A DNA stretch of 64,000 bases from JACKCB01 sp964452775 (GTDB taxonomy: Bacteria > Chloroflexota > Anaerolineae > Promineifilales > Promineifilaceae): NCBI GenBank assembly GCA_964452775.1, contig CAYVQP010000013.1, forward strand, positions 5,533 to 69,532, written 5' to 3'. Made by a program: the position numbers and the translations under genes. This document shows positions 16,491 to 23,853 of the stretch, piece by piece (the first letter of the stretch is position 1; each line of letters starts with the position of its first letter). Under the pieces are notes generated by a model. It saw nothing but the letters and a program-made list of their open reading frames with translations, was not told where the DNA came from and searched no databases.

Positions 16491-17153
16491 GTGACCCAAT
16501 ACCGTCATGAACTGACCACCACGGCTGCATCCCCGTCCCTACTCCCGGCCGCCGGCCAAACGTCTACCTTTCGTCGCCGCCGGCGCGCCCGGCAGCTCTC
16601 CGTATTGACTCTGGCAGTCGGACCGTCTTTCTGGTTGATGCTGCTGCTCATCCCGCCCTCAATTGCCGTCCAGCGGCTCATCTGGCCCGCCCAGTCGGTA
16701 GACTTCTGGCTCGCCATCGGCCTGCCCTGCCTGCTGGCCGCCGTGTACTTCGCCGGCTTCGTCTTCCCGCCCGTATTCAATGAGTTCCTGGCCCCGGACG
16801 AAATACAGCACGAAGAGCCTGCGCCCATAGAAAGGGCCGCCCCCGAACCGCCCCCCTTGCTGGTAAATAATCAACCCATCGTGCGCCGCCGCCCATCAAA
16901 AACCATTGAGTTCGGCACTAGTCGGCTCACCTTCTCCGGCCGGAACCTGGACAGACTGGCGCAATGGTACAAGGCCGGCCATACGCAAGTGCGCCGCGAA
17001 TCCAGTCCCGCCGGTCCCGGCTTCAACGAGCTGCCCGATCCCATCATTAGCGGCCGCTATAGCCAGGCGCTGTACGCCCTTCAGGGTAGGGGGCTGATCA
17101 ACGAACAGAAAGAATGGACAGCCGCCGGGCAAGCCTTCCTGCTGGAAGAATGA
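16491..17153 (+). CDS. Two-TM membrane protein with C-terminal winged-helix-like domain
   Basis: 220 residues from GTG 16491, which has GGAGG eight bases upstream; TTG 16464 is an in-frame alternative overlapping the upstream stop. Two hydrophobic segments (LTLAVGPSFWLMLLLIPPSI and FWLAIGLPCLLAAVYFAGFVF) are followed by a cytoplasmic region. The C-terminal ~70 residues (SGRYSQALYALQGRGLINEQKEWTAAGQAFL) look like a small winged helix. FtsK/Tra-adjacent or partition-associated proteins can have such a layout, but no family is certain. Stop overlaps the next start (ATGA). Confidence 0.55.
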   Translation: MTQYRHELTTTAASPSLLPAAGQTSTFRRRRRARQLSVLTLAVGPSFWLMLLLIPPSIAVQRLIWPAQSVDFWLAIGLPCLLAAVYFAGFVFPPVFNEFLAPDEIQHEEPAPIERAAPEPPPLLVNNQPIVRRRPSKTIEFGTSRLTFSGRNLDRLAQWYKAGHTQVRRESSPAGPGFNELPDPIISGRYSQALYALQGRGLINEQKEWTAAGQAFLLEE

Positions 17154-17668
17154 ATGCCCGCCCCACTTCCCCCACTATACCCGCCGGGTTGGGCGTACCA
17201 CTGGACGACGGCGACGGCGACAGTGCACAGAAGCGTTTTATCGTGTTTCATGAGGATGCCATGCTTTCGCTTGAGCTAACCAATATGGAGGGCCTGATAA
17301 CGGCCTACGCGCCCGGCCTGCGCGTCGAAAGACCGGACCTGCTGCGCCCCAAACACTACTATGCAGCCGGCAGATACCCGACCGGCAACGTGCTGCTGCT
17401 CAGCATGAGGCTGGCTCGGGTCAGCGCATCTGCCTACGTCGATCTGGACGACGCAGCCGGCCGCGACATGGCAGCGGCGCTGTTAAGGCAACACAGCATC
17501 CCCGTTATCGTGCGGACAAAGGCCGGCACACCCATCACCCTCACCTCCCCGCAGTCGCCGGTAAAAGCCAGGGAACTGGAAAACATTCTCGCCCTGGCCG
17601 CGGAAAACAAGCCCGAACGCCGGGATTGGGAGGCGACGGTGATCGCTTTTGAGCGTGACCGGGTGTGA
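17150..17668 (+). CDS. Hypothetical protein
   Basis: 172 residues from the ATG overlapping the previous stop. Mixed alpha/beta: KRFIVFHEDAMLSLELTNMEGLITAYAPG, NVLLLSMRLARVSASAYVDLDD, HSIPVIVRTKAGTPITL. No motif recognised. Last gene of the unit that began near the partition genes; a long non-coding tract follows. Confidence 0.5.
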   Translation: MNARPTSPTIPAGLGVPLDDGDGDSAQKRFIVFHEDAMLSLELTNMEGLITAYAPGLRVERPDLLRPKHYYAAGRYPTGNVLLLSMRLARVSASAYVDLDDAAGRDMAAALLRQHSIPVIVRTKAGTPITLTSPQSPVKARELENILALAAENKPERRDWEATVIAFERDRV

Positions 17669-17853
17669 CAGATGGGGAACCCTGTCCAGAGGTAGCCGGC
17701 GTATATCTGTACCTCTGGAGCGTCTAGCGCTTCGCATAGCTAGTGTGTGCCCCATAGTGTAGAAACAACACCATACGGGGGTGAAGGCCGTCATATAGTC
17801 TACGATTACGCGCGGGCGCGACCGGCTATGGGACAGTCGCCGGCTAACTACCC

Positions 17854-18010
17854 CTCCACAAGTTCACCCACTCCCCTACAGGTATACCGGCTTCCCCCTC
17901 CACAAGTCCGGCTTCCTCGATGCGATGCAATCTCTTCCCGGCTCCTGCCCTCTACAAGTAGGCTTGCCGGGTTCCTCTATCTGTTCTGCCGGCTACCCCC
18001 TGCAAGTCCG
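17854..18010 (+). repeat. Spaced CTCCACAAGT boxes
   Basis: Four related boxes: CTCCACAAGT at 17854 and 17898, CTCTACAAGT at 17950, CCTGCAAGT near 17999. The last three are followed by a CGGCT- or GGCTT-like block. Spacing is about 44, 52 and 49 bp. Iteron-like; possible site for the RHH partner. Confidence 0.4.
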
Positions 18011-18240
18011 GCTCCTGCTGTCTGTTCACTGTAGGTTATCTGCCGGTTCGCCACTCCGCCGGCAGTCTGAGAGTACGCCCGCCGGTAGTGCGAGCAAGAG
18101 CCTGGGCGCAAGCCGGCTAGGCGTAACTCTGTGATTGGGGAAATCGTGGCCAGCGGCCGGCATCTCCAGAGGTAGCCCGCTTGATGGAACTGTTGCTGTG
18201 ATATGCGCCCCTTGTTGGTTCTCCGGCTGTTTGGCTGCGA

Positions 18241-18519
18241 TTGCCGGCGATCATGCCTGCCGCAGGAGTGGGAGGCCGGCTGCGAGTGCGAGTGCAAGCC
18301 GACCGAGGGTATTATGCAGTTACGTCAGGTGGGGGATTGATAGCCGGCCGGCTGCCAGAGGTGGAGCCACCTTCCGCCGATCCGATGTGGTTACGCGATT
18401 CCGATATACACAGTTACGTTGTCACACGCGGGCCGGCCGGCATCATGACCACCGATTGCGCGGAGGACCGGCCAGCCCGCAGAGCGATTGAAGCACGGGC
18501 AGAGCCGGCGCGCCAGTAA
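18241..18519 (+). other. Possible small gene or gene remnant
   Basis: A 92-codon frame with a plausible core (RGYYAVTSGGGLIAGRLPEVEPP and SDIHSYVVTRGPAGIMTTD), but no SD, no promoter and atypical surroundings. Could be a decayed gene inside the non-coding tract. Confidence 0.2.
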
Positions 18520-18957
18520 CGCCAAAGCCAATGCAGGGTATTTCCCCCGCAAAGGGCAAGGCTGCGCTGCTAATGTGTGCGCCGGCTAAGGCGACGGCGA
18601 AGCAAGTGCACGCAGGAGCGGGCGAATAGCCTCCCGCATCGCCCCTGATTGCCGGACTGCCGGGCCAGGCGCTCCCAACCGGCGAGGAGAGATGCCGGCG
18701 CACCCTGCCGGCCAGGCTGGCCACTCCCGGCAATCGGGACGCCCCGACATGCCTGCCGGTCGCACAACCGCCGGCTACCGCAGCGCGACTAGAACATACG
18801 AGCGACACTCCCGGCCGGTTGAAGCGCCCGCCGCAACGCGGGCGCATTGCTGCGTGATACACGCCGGCCGGCGCGCTCATCACTGTCCCGGCTGGAGCTT
18901 GCCGGCCGGCGCCACAGGAGTAACCTAACCTTAAAACAATCCGCGAGTTTTAGATAT

Positions 18958-19001
18958 TGCTAGATAGAACGCTTGACATTGGCATAACTGTATGGTATAA
19001 T
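18958..19001 (+). promoter_or_regulatory. Promoter P2 (shared family)
   Basis: TGCTAG at 18958, -35 TTGACA at 18973-18978, 17-bp spacer with TAACTGTATGG, -10 TATAAT at 18996-19001. Nearly identical to P3 over the upstream region (CGAGTTT, ATTGCTAG, CGCTTGACA). Drives the gene at 19090. Confidence 0.85.
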
Positions 19002-19089
19002 ATCTGTATGGTTGAGGTTCTGAAACGGACCGGCGGAACCGACAACCATTGCACCTTAACCCCGGTCCCCAATACTAGCGGAGGTTATC

Positions 19090-19533
19090 ATGACCACTGA
19101 TCGTTTGTCCCTTGTTCGCCGGCTGACCGGGTTGCTCCGGGCAGCCAAGGGGTTCGACAAACTGGAGAAGCCGCAACAGGCGGCGCTCCGGGCGCAGGTG
19201 ACTAGGCTGAAAAGCCAGACCGGCGACGCCGAACTACTGAAGGCTCTGGAGAAGGTATCCGAGATGATCGGAGAGCCGGAAGCCAGAGAGAGCCGGAAGA
19301 TGACGGTGGAATCGCTCGCCGAAGAGGCAGCCACTTTCGCAGAGAAGAATTCCGACCAACGTCGGGCCTTCAAGGCGAAGGTGAGCCGGTTCATCGGACT
19401 GAGCGAAGACGCCGGAATCAAGGCGAAAGCCGCCGGGGTGCTGAACAAGGTCGAAGCCGTCGAGGAACAGGAAGCCGAACTCGAGCTCCTGAATCTCATG
19501 GCCGAACTCGATGAAGGAGGTGATGAAGCCTAA
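19090..19533 (+). CDS. Helical hypothetical protein
   Basis: 147 residues, SD GGAGG six bases before the ATG, promoter P2 upstream and a terminator downstream, so it is a single-gene early transcript. Entirely helical and charged (KALEKVSEMIGEPEARESRKMTVESLAEEAATF). No family recognised; high K/E content suggests a small abundant early protein. Confidence 0.65.
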   Translation: MTTDRLSLVRRLTGLLRAAKGFDKLEKPQQAALRAQVTRLKSQTGDAELLKALEKVSEMIGEPEARESRKMTVESLAEEAATFAEKNSDQRRAFKAKVSRFIGLSEDAGIKAKAAGVLNKVEAVEEQEAELELLNLMAELDEGGDEA

Positions 19534-19592
19534 TCCGGCAAGGGGGGGGAGCCCCTGCCGGAACGCTGGTGAAGGAGGCGAGCATGAGCCGG

Positions 19593-19631
19593 CCGGCTCT
19601 CCGAGGGGGGGAGCCGAGCCGGTTTTCTTTT
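19593..19631 (+). terminator. Rho-independent terminator
   Basis: CCGGCTC at 19593 pairs with GAGCCGG at 19616, then TTTTCTTTT. Ends the P2 transcript. Confidence 0.75.
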
Positions 19632-19723
19632 GCCCAGTCAGGCCGCCCCAGTCCGGCCGAAGCTGCCCTAGCTCCGCTCTATGCCGGCCGGCAGCCTGGG
19701 AACAGACAACGAGTTTGCCGGAT

Positions 19724-19767
19724 TGCTAGAGTAGACGCTTGACAGGCATGTAACTGTATGGTACAAT
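19724..19767 (+). promoter_or_regulatory. Promoter P3 (shared family)
   Basis: TGCTAG at 19724, -35 TTGACA at 19739-19744, 17-bp spacer with TAACTGTATGG, -10 TACAAT at 19762-19767. Drives the SWIM-type gene. Confidence 0.8.
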
Positions 19768-19812
19768 ATGATCATGTTGATTGGCCGGATAGACCCCCTG
19801 GAGGATACGAAC

Positions 19813-20088
19813 ATGACCACGAAATCGGCGCTTTTCACGACCTATAACCACCTGCGCGGACACGAGGACGCCGGCCGGCTCAACCGGGCCTTGGGGATCG
19901 CGCAGTCGCACGGCGGGCACCAGGCGCGCGGTTACCAGACCACCGCGACTTCCTGCACATGCCCGGACTGGCGCTATCGGATCAGCCGGACCGGCGGGCA
20001 GTGTAAGCACCAGATCGCCCTGACCCTGGAGACGGCAGCCGCCGGCGCGCAGACGACCACGCCTCGGGGAATTGACATGCTCCGGTAG
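19813..20088 (+). CDS. SWIM-type zinc-finger protein
   Basis: 91 residues from ATG 19813 (GGAGG eight bases upstream; the upstream in-frame ATG at 19768 lies before the expected transcription start of P3). It contains CTCPDWRYRISRTGGQCKHQIAL, the CxC-x(n)-CxH SWIM zinc-binding signature, used for DNA or protein binding. Single-gene early transcript. The role in infection is unknown. Confidence 0.75.
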   Translation: MTTKSALFTTYNHLRGHEDAGRLNRALGIAQSHGGHQARGYQTTATSCTCPDWRYRISRTGGQCKHQIALTLETAAAGAQTTTPRGIDMLR

Positions 20089-20101
20089 GGGCAACAGCAG
20101 C

Positions 20102-20129
20102 AGCCGGCCGGGTGGCAGCCCGGCCGGCT
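20102..20129 (+). ncRNA. UGGCAG-loop leader hairpin H1
   Basis: Perfect 11-bp stem (AGCCGGCCGGG with CCCGGCCGGCT) closing a TGGCAG hexaloop, 13 bases before a GGAGG SD. One of a family of leader hairpins with this loop (see findings). Confidence 0.6.
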
Positions 20130-20154
20130 ACCATCATCATCTGGAGGTGTTAAG

Positions 20155-20208
20155 GTGGCGAATTTATCTGAGGTGCAGGCGGCGTCATGTTCGACGGAGC
20201 CGGGATAA
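20155..20208 (+). other. 17-codon mini-ORF with strong SD
   Basis: GTG at 20155 with GGAGG eight bases upstream, encoding MANLSEVQAASCSTEPG then TAA. Too short for a normal gene; either a leader peptide or the 5' remnant of a deleted gene downstream of hairpin H1. Confidence 0.3.
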
Positions 20209-20367
20209 GGCCGGGGAGAGCCATCGCCGCCGGCCCAATCTCAGTGGAATTCCCCCACATTCCAGCCGGCGGGTTATAGCACTCCGCGTAACCCCACAAG
20301 ACAATCACAGCACCGGCCGGCCAGCCCAAAACCAGACCACTTGCCGGCGGCCGGCCGTGCGAATTGG

Positions 20368-20396
20368 TTGACACGCGAGTAACTCTATGATATAAT
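20368..20396 (+). promoter_or_regulatory. Promoter P4 (shared family)
   Basis: -35 TTGACA at 20368-20373, 17-bp spacer with TAACTCTATGA, -10 TATAAT at 20391-20396. A dyad-motif copy lies at 20246-20258. Drives the early operon from 20445. Confidence 0.85.
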
Positions 20397-20444
20397 ATAT
20401 GGGTAAAATACTTCACATTCTGAACCGCACGCGAGGACCAGACC

Positions 20445-21011
20445 ATGAACCAGACCGACCGGCAGGCATTCCAGACTAACCGGCAGGCATGCCAGACTAA
20501 CCGGCAGGCATGCCAGACCGCCCCGAACCGCCCACAGACCCGACGCCCAACGCCGATGCAAGACACGCTCATGCAGGTGCAGGGCATCCTGGCGGCCCGG
20601 CGGAGACTGCCGGACTTCCGCTATGATCAGGTGTGCGCCCTGCAACGGCGAGCGGCGACTTTGTACGCCCGCAACAGCCGGCATGTCACGCTCCGGGGGC
20701 CGCTGAAGAAGTTGGCCGCGGCAGTGGATCGCTGGGTCGCCCCGTACCATCGGCGACGAGGCGTGAAGAACGCCTTCGTCAGCTTCTTCGAGGTGCGCCG
20801 GCGCAGCTCGGACCCGGAGAAGGTGGCCGGATGGTTCGCCGGGCTGCAAGCCGCCCGAGACCGGGCCGCTGACGCCGGCGACTGGGAATCGTTCGTTAAT
20901 TACGACAATCTGGTCGAGTTCATCCGGCCGTACGTCGAGCCGGACGAGGCCGAACTGCTCCGGGAGCTGCTGGCCGAGCTCGCATCATTCGCGGGTATCA
21001 ATCGCGAGTAA
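20445..21011 (+). CDS. Hypothetical early protein with repeated N-terminus
   Basis: 188 residues under promoter P4. The first ~24 residues repeat QTNRQAC (encoded by three 21-bp tandem copies at 20450-20512) and are likely disordered. The rest is basic and helical (DQVCALQRRAATLYARNSRHVTLRGPLKKLAAAVDRWVAPYHRRRGVKNAFVSFFEVRRR), ending with an acidic helical part. Looks nucleic-acid binding in the middle; no family recognised. Confidence 0.6.
   Translation: MNQTDRQAFQTNRQACQTNRQACQTAPNRPQTRRPTPMQDTLMQVQGILAARRRLPDFRYDQVCALQRRAATLYARNSRHVTLRGPLKKLAAAVDRWVAPYHRRRGVKNAFVSFFEVRRRSSDPEKVAGWFAGLQAARDRAADAGDWESFVNYDNLVEFIRPYVEPDEAELLRELLAELASFAGINRE
20450..20512 (+). repeat. Three 21-bp tandem repeats in coding sequence
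   Basis: Unit CCAGACTAACCGGCAGGCAT plus G; the last two copies are identical and the first is diverged. In-frame, expands the N-terminus of the host gene. Confidence 0.8.
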
Positions 21012-21021
21012 CCGCGTGACG

Positions 21022-21084
21022 TTTATCTGGCTTTAGCCGGCATTTATCTGGCTTTAGCCGGCATTTATCTGGCTTTAGCCGGTA
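21022..21084 (+). repeat. Three 21-bp tandem repeats in a leader
   Basis: Unit TTTATCTGGCTTTAGCCGGC plus A, three near-identical copies, placed between the stop of the previous gene and hairpin H2. No coding role; each copy contains a small GGCTTTAGCC dyad. Confidence 0.85.
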
Positions 21085-21092
21085 TTGATCTT

Positions 21093-21124
21093 CCCGGCCG
21101 GCAGCGTGGCAGCGCCCGGCCGGG
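21093..21124 (+). ncRNA. UGGCAG-loop leader hairpin H2
   Basis: CCCGGCCGG, a CA bulge and GCG pair with CGC plus CCGGCCGGG around a TGGCAG loop. It is followed by AAGGAGGCAACAGC and the ATG of the AAA+ gene. Confidence 0.6.
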
Positions 21125-21151
21125 TTCAAGCCATAAGGAGGCAACAGCACC

Positions 21152-22237
21152 ATGACCACGAATACATTTGTCGGTTCCTATGTTCAGGACATCAAGGGCG
21201 CGATGACAGCCGGTATCCTCTCCGGTCAGAACGTGATCTTGTTGTCCGCGCCCGGATGGGGCAAGACGGCCATCTCGAAGCGGGTGGCCCAGCACGTAGC
21301 CGGCGACGCCGCGATCAGCTTCATCCGCGTCGATCCGTCCACGCCGCCGGATGTGATCAGCGGCCCGTATGACCCGGCCGCTATGCTCAATGGAGTGCTT
21401 CAGCGAGTGACCGCCGGCACGCCTTTTGACCCTCAGTGCCGGCTGGCGATCATTGACGAGATTGGCCGCGGCTCGGACGCCCTGTTCGACAAGTGCCTGG
21501 ACGTGCTGGACCGGCAAGACGGCGCCAGCGTGCCGGTGATCGCGACCTCTAACTTCATGCCCTCCTCAGACCGGCAGCAAGCGATGTTGGACCGATTCGC
21601 GATCTGGCTGTGGGTTGTGCCGGGAGCGTGCGACGTGGCCGGCATCGTGGGCGCGCAGCTCGCCAGCGCAGGCAAGCCGGACGTTGACCCGGCCGGCCTG
21701 CCGACCTGGGATGACGTGCAGACGGTGTGGGCAGCCAAGCCGGGTCCGCAGGCGGTGAAGGTGGTCAGCGACCTGATCTCCGCCATGAGCCGGGAAGCGC
21801 AGGTGCAGGGCTTCACGGTGCACCCGCGCCGGCTGGCCCAGTGGAGCGCCGTTCTATTCCGCGCCGGCATGTTCTATAGCGGCATGGACCCGGACTTCAG
21901 CGCAATGCCGTCGAAGGCCACGGCACTGCTCAAGTATTGCTGGCCGGCGATGACGGCCGAAGATCAGGCGACCTGGGCGACGTTCGCGGCCTCCGTCGTA
22001 GATGTGACCGGAGCGGCGATTGAGTTGGAAATGGCGAAGGTGATGGAAGCCTTGAACCGGGTTGTGGCCTCCGGCAATACCTCCAGCATGGCGGTAGTCG
22101 GGGAGCTGGGCCAGATCACGCAGAAGGCCGAGCAGACCTTGAAGACCATCGCCGGCGACGATCCGCGCGTGGCCGAAGCCATCAAGCAGATGAAGGTCTG
22201 GTTCGGCCGGGCGCTTAACGGGCAGCCAATTGAGTAG
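21152..22237 (+). CDS. MoxR-type AAA+ ATPase
   Basis: 361 residues. Walker A SAPGWGKT (residues 32-39), Walker B LAIIDEIG (98-105), sensor 1 ATSNF (131-135) and the LDRF box with the arginine finger (146-149) match MoxR/RavA-like AAA+ proteins. The next gene encodes a VWA-domain protein; MoxR-VWA pairs are known as chaperone systems that insert cofactors or remodel complexes (RavA-ViaA, CbbQ-CbbO, NorQ-NorD). Ten bases separate the genes. A phage-borne pair may remodel a host or phage complex; the substrate is unknown. Confidence 0.85.
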   Translation: MTTNTFVGSYVQDIKGAMTAGILSGQNVILLSAPGWGKTAISKRVAQHVAGDAAISFIRVDPSTPPDVISGPYDPAAMLNGVLQRVTAGTPFDPQCRLAIIDEIGRGSDALFDKCLDVLDRQDGASVPVIATSNFMPSSDRQQAMLDRFAIWLWVVPGACDVAGIVGAQLASAGKPDVDPAGLPTWDDVQTVWAAKPGPQAVKVVSDLISAMSREAQVQGFTVHPRRLAQWSAVLFRAGMFYSGMDPDFSAMPSKATALLKYCWPAMTAEDQATWATFAASVVDVTGAAIELEMAKVMEALNRVVASGNTSSMAVVGELGQITQKAEQTLKTIAGDDPRVAEAIKQMKVWFGRALNGQPIE

Positions 22238-22246
22238 GGGGACAAG

Positions 22247-23788
22247 ATGGCCGTCGCAAATAGCTATGACGAACTACACGTTGTTCCAGCGCTGGCTGAA
22301 GAGCCGGTGCTACAGATGGGAATCGCTGACCGGGTGATGAGCCGGGTGGCGCGCGTGGAGCTGGCCGGCGAGCCGGAAGGACAGGCGATGGCGGACCTGG
22401 CCGGCGACGCCTTCAACGCGCTGTACCAGGCAGACCCGCAATTCCGCGCCGACGTGCCGGCCGCCCGGTCAGTCAACCAGCGCATGATCGCCCACATGCA
22501 GGGCACGCACGGCTGGGATCAATCTCGCGCACATACAGCCGGCAATCTCCCGGCCGCCATGCACACAGCCGGTTTCATGTGGTCCGCGATGACGTCGGAC
22601 GACAACATGAAAAAGGCCCTGCAGGAGCAGGAAAAGGCGGATCAGGCGCAACAGGCGGCAGACGAGGCCGGCGCGCAATCTGAGGCGCTTCGGGACGCTG
22701 CACAGGCATTGTGGGACAGCGCGCCGAAGGACAGCGCGCCGAAGGACAGCGACCGGCAGCGCGCCGACGAACTGGCGCAAGAAGCCGGCCGGCTACAGAA
22801 GAAGGCCCAGCGCCTGCAGAAGAAGGCCGATGAAGCCGCGCAGAAGGCGGATGAGGCCGGCGAGAAGGCGACCGGCTCGATGCTGACCCAGGCCCGGATG
22901 ATGAAGGCGGCGCAGGACGGCGCGAAGCAGGCGAAGGAAGTCGCCCAGGCCGCGGCCGGTTGGGGACAGGGGCCGGGCAGCCCGGTGCAGACCGACCCGG
23001 CGGCGGCGCGAGAATTCCTCAAGCGTAATGCGGGGAAAATTGCCCACATTGCGCAGCTTGCCGGCCGGCTGCGGGGAGTGGCGATGCAGGCCAAACAGAC
23101 CCGGCTGCCGGTGGGCCTGCTGCCATCCCGTGTCGGCCTGACACGGGACGTGACCCACCTGTTCACCAGCGAGCTTGCTCTGCTCCGGCCGGACGCGCCC
23201 ACGCTGTTGCGAGCGGAGGCCGTGGGCCGGCTGGTAGATTCCGGCCTGCTGGGCTGGCAGAAGAGCGCCGATGCTGACAAGCGCGGGCCGTTCGTGGCTG
23301 CGGTGGACGTGTCGCCCAGTATGCGCGGACCGCGGGAGATTGTCGCCAAGGCGGTGGCGCTGGGTGTGGCGCAGACAGCCCGGCTGGACGGCCGGCCGTA
23401 CATCCTGTTCTCCTTTGCCAGCGACCCGACGCAGATGCTAGTCGTACGCCACACTGATAGCTGGCAGCAGCACATTGTGTGGGCCGAACACACGGTCCGC
23501 GGCGGTACGGACTTCAATATGGCAATCGCCAAAGCCATCGAACTGCTCGGCGACATAGACCGGGCCGACTGCCTGTTCATCAGCGATGGCGAGGCCGGCG
23601 TGAAACAGGAGACTGCCGGCGAGTGGCGGAAGTTCCAGGACCAGACCGGCGCGCGCATGTTCTATGTGCCGGTTGGCCGCGGCGGTTATCTGGACATCGA
23701 GCGCCTGGCCGACCGTGTGGTAGAGACGCGCGAGTTGGACGAGGGCGCCGGCACGGACCTGGCGAAGAAGTTGGGCGCCTGGATTTGA
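22247..23788 (+). CDS. VWA-domain partner of the MoxR ATPase
   Basis: 513 residues. Residues ~110-260 form a long Ala/Lys/Glu/Gln coiled coil (including a duplicated KDSAPKDSAPKDS). Residues ~345-490 are a von Willebrand A domain with an intact MIDAS: DVSPS (~354-358), GGTDF Thr (~420) and SDGEA Asp (~446). The Mg-bound MIDAS typically contacts a partner of the AAA+ ring. Operonic with the MoxR gene, so they act together in the cytoplasm. The coiled coil could be the substrate-docking part. Confidence 0.85.
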   Translation: MAVANSYDELHVVPALAEEPVLQMGIADRVMSRVARVELAGEPEGQAMADLAGDAFNALYQADPQFRADVPAARSVNQRMIAHMQGTHGWDQSRAHTAGNLPAAMHTAGFMWSAMTSDDNMKKALQEQEKADQAQQAADEAGAQSEALRDAAQALWDSAPKDSAPKDSDRQRADELAQEAGRLQKKAQRLQKKADEAAQKADEAGEKATGSMLTQARMMKAAQDGAKQAKEVAQAAAGWGQGPGSPVQTDPAAAREFLKRNAGKIAHIAQLAGRLRGVAMQAKQTRLPVGLLPSRVGLTRDVTHLFTSELALLRPDAPTLLRAEAVGRLVDSGLLGWQKSADADKRGPFVAAVDVSPSMRGPREIVAKAVALGVAQTARLDGRPYILFSFASDPTQMLVVRHTDSWQQHIVWAEHTVRGGTDFNMAIAKAIELLGDIDRADCLFISDGEAGVKQETAGEWRKFQDQTGARMFYVPVGRGGYLDIERLADRVVETRELDEGAGTDLAKKLGAWI

Positions 23789-23799
23789 GTTAAATCTAC

Positions 23800-23833
23800 C
23801 CGGCCGGGCGGTCTGGCAGGATTGCCCGGCCGG
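23800..23833 (+). ncRNA. UGGCAG-loop leader hairpin H3
   Basis: 14-bp stem, CCGGCCGGGCGGTC with GATTGCCCGGCCGG, including two adjacent G-U pairs, closing a TGGCAG hexaloop. A GAGGAG SD and the ATG at 23854 follow. Confidence 0.65.
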
Positions 23834-23853
23834 CGTTGGTGAGGAGATCGGAA

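Larger units (their letters stand above)
17669..18957. other. Non-coding tract with repeated boxes and inverted repeats
   Basis: About 1.3 kb without a convincing gene; the ORFs here are short, overlap each other and lack SDs. It holds an inverted repeat (CCAGAGGTA at 17686 with TACCTCTGG at 17710), another CCAGAGGTAGCC at 18171, a cluster of CTCCACAAGT boxes at 17854-18010, a dyad-motif copy near 18538-18552 and many GCCGGC palindromes. One ORF at 18241-18519 might be a gene remnant. It lies between the partition block and the early operons, so a centromere, origin or untranslated RNA is possible. Confidence 0.5.

Noticed and set aside
17747..18134. Overlapping plus-strand ORFs in the gap
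   Set aside because: Pro/Ser/Leu-rich translations of repeat boxes, no SD, mutually overlapping frames.
18443..18883. Minus-strand 146-codon ORF
   Set aside because: Low-complexity Ala/Gly/Arg composition from GCCGGC-rich DNA and no translation signals.
20457..21084. CRISPR-like reading of the 21-bp repeats
   Set aside because: Copies are directly adjacent without spacers, so they are simple tandem repeats.
22642..23658. 338-codon minus-strand ORF opposite the VWA gene
   Set aside because: Ser/Arg/Ala-rich shadow of a clear VWA gene with intact motifs on the plus strand.
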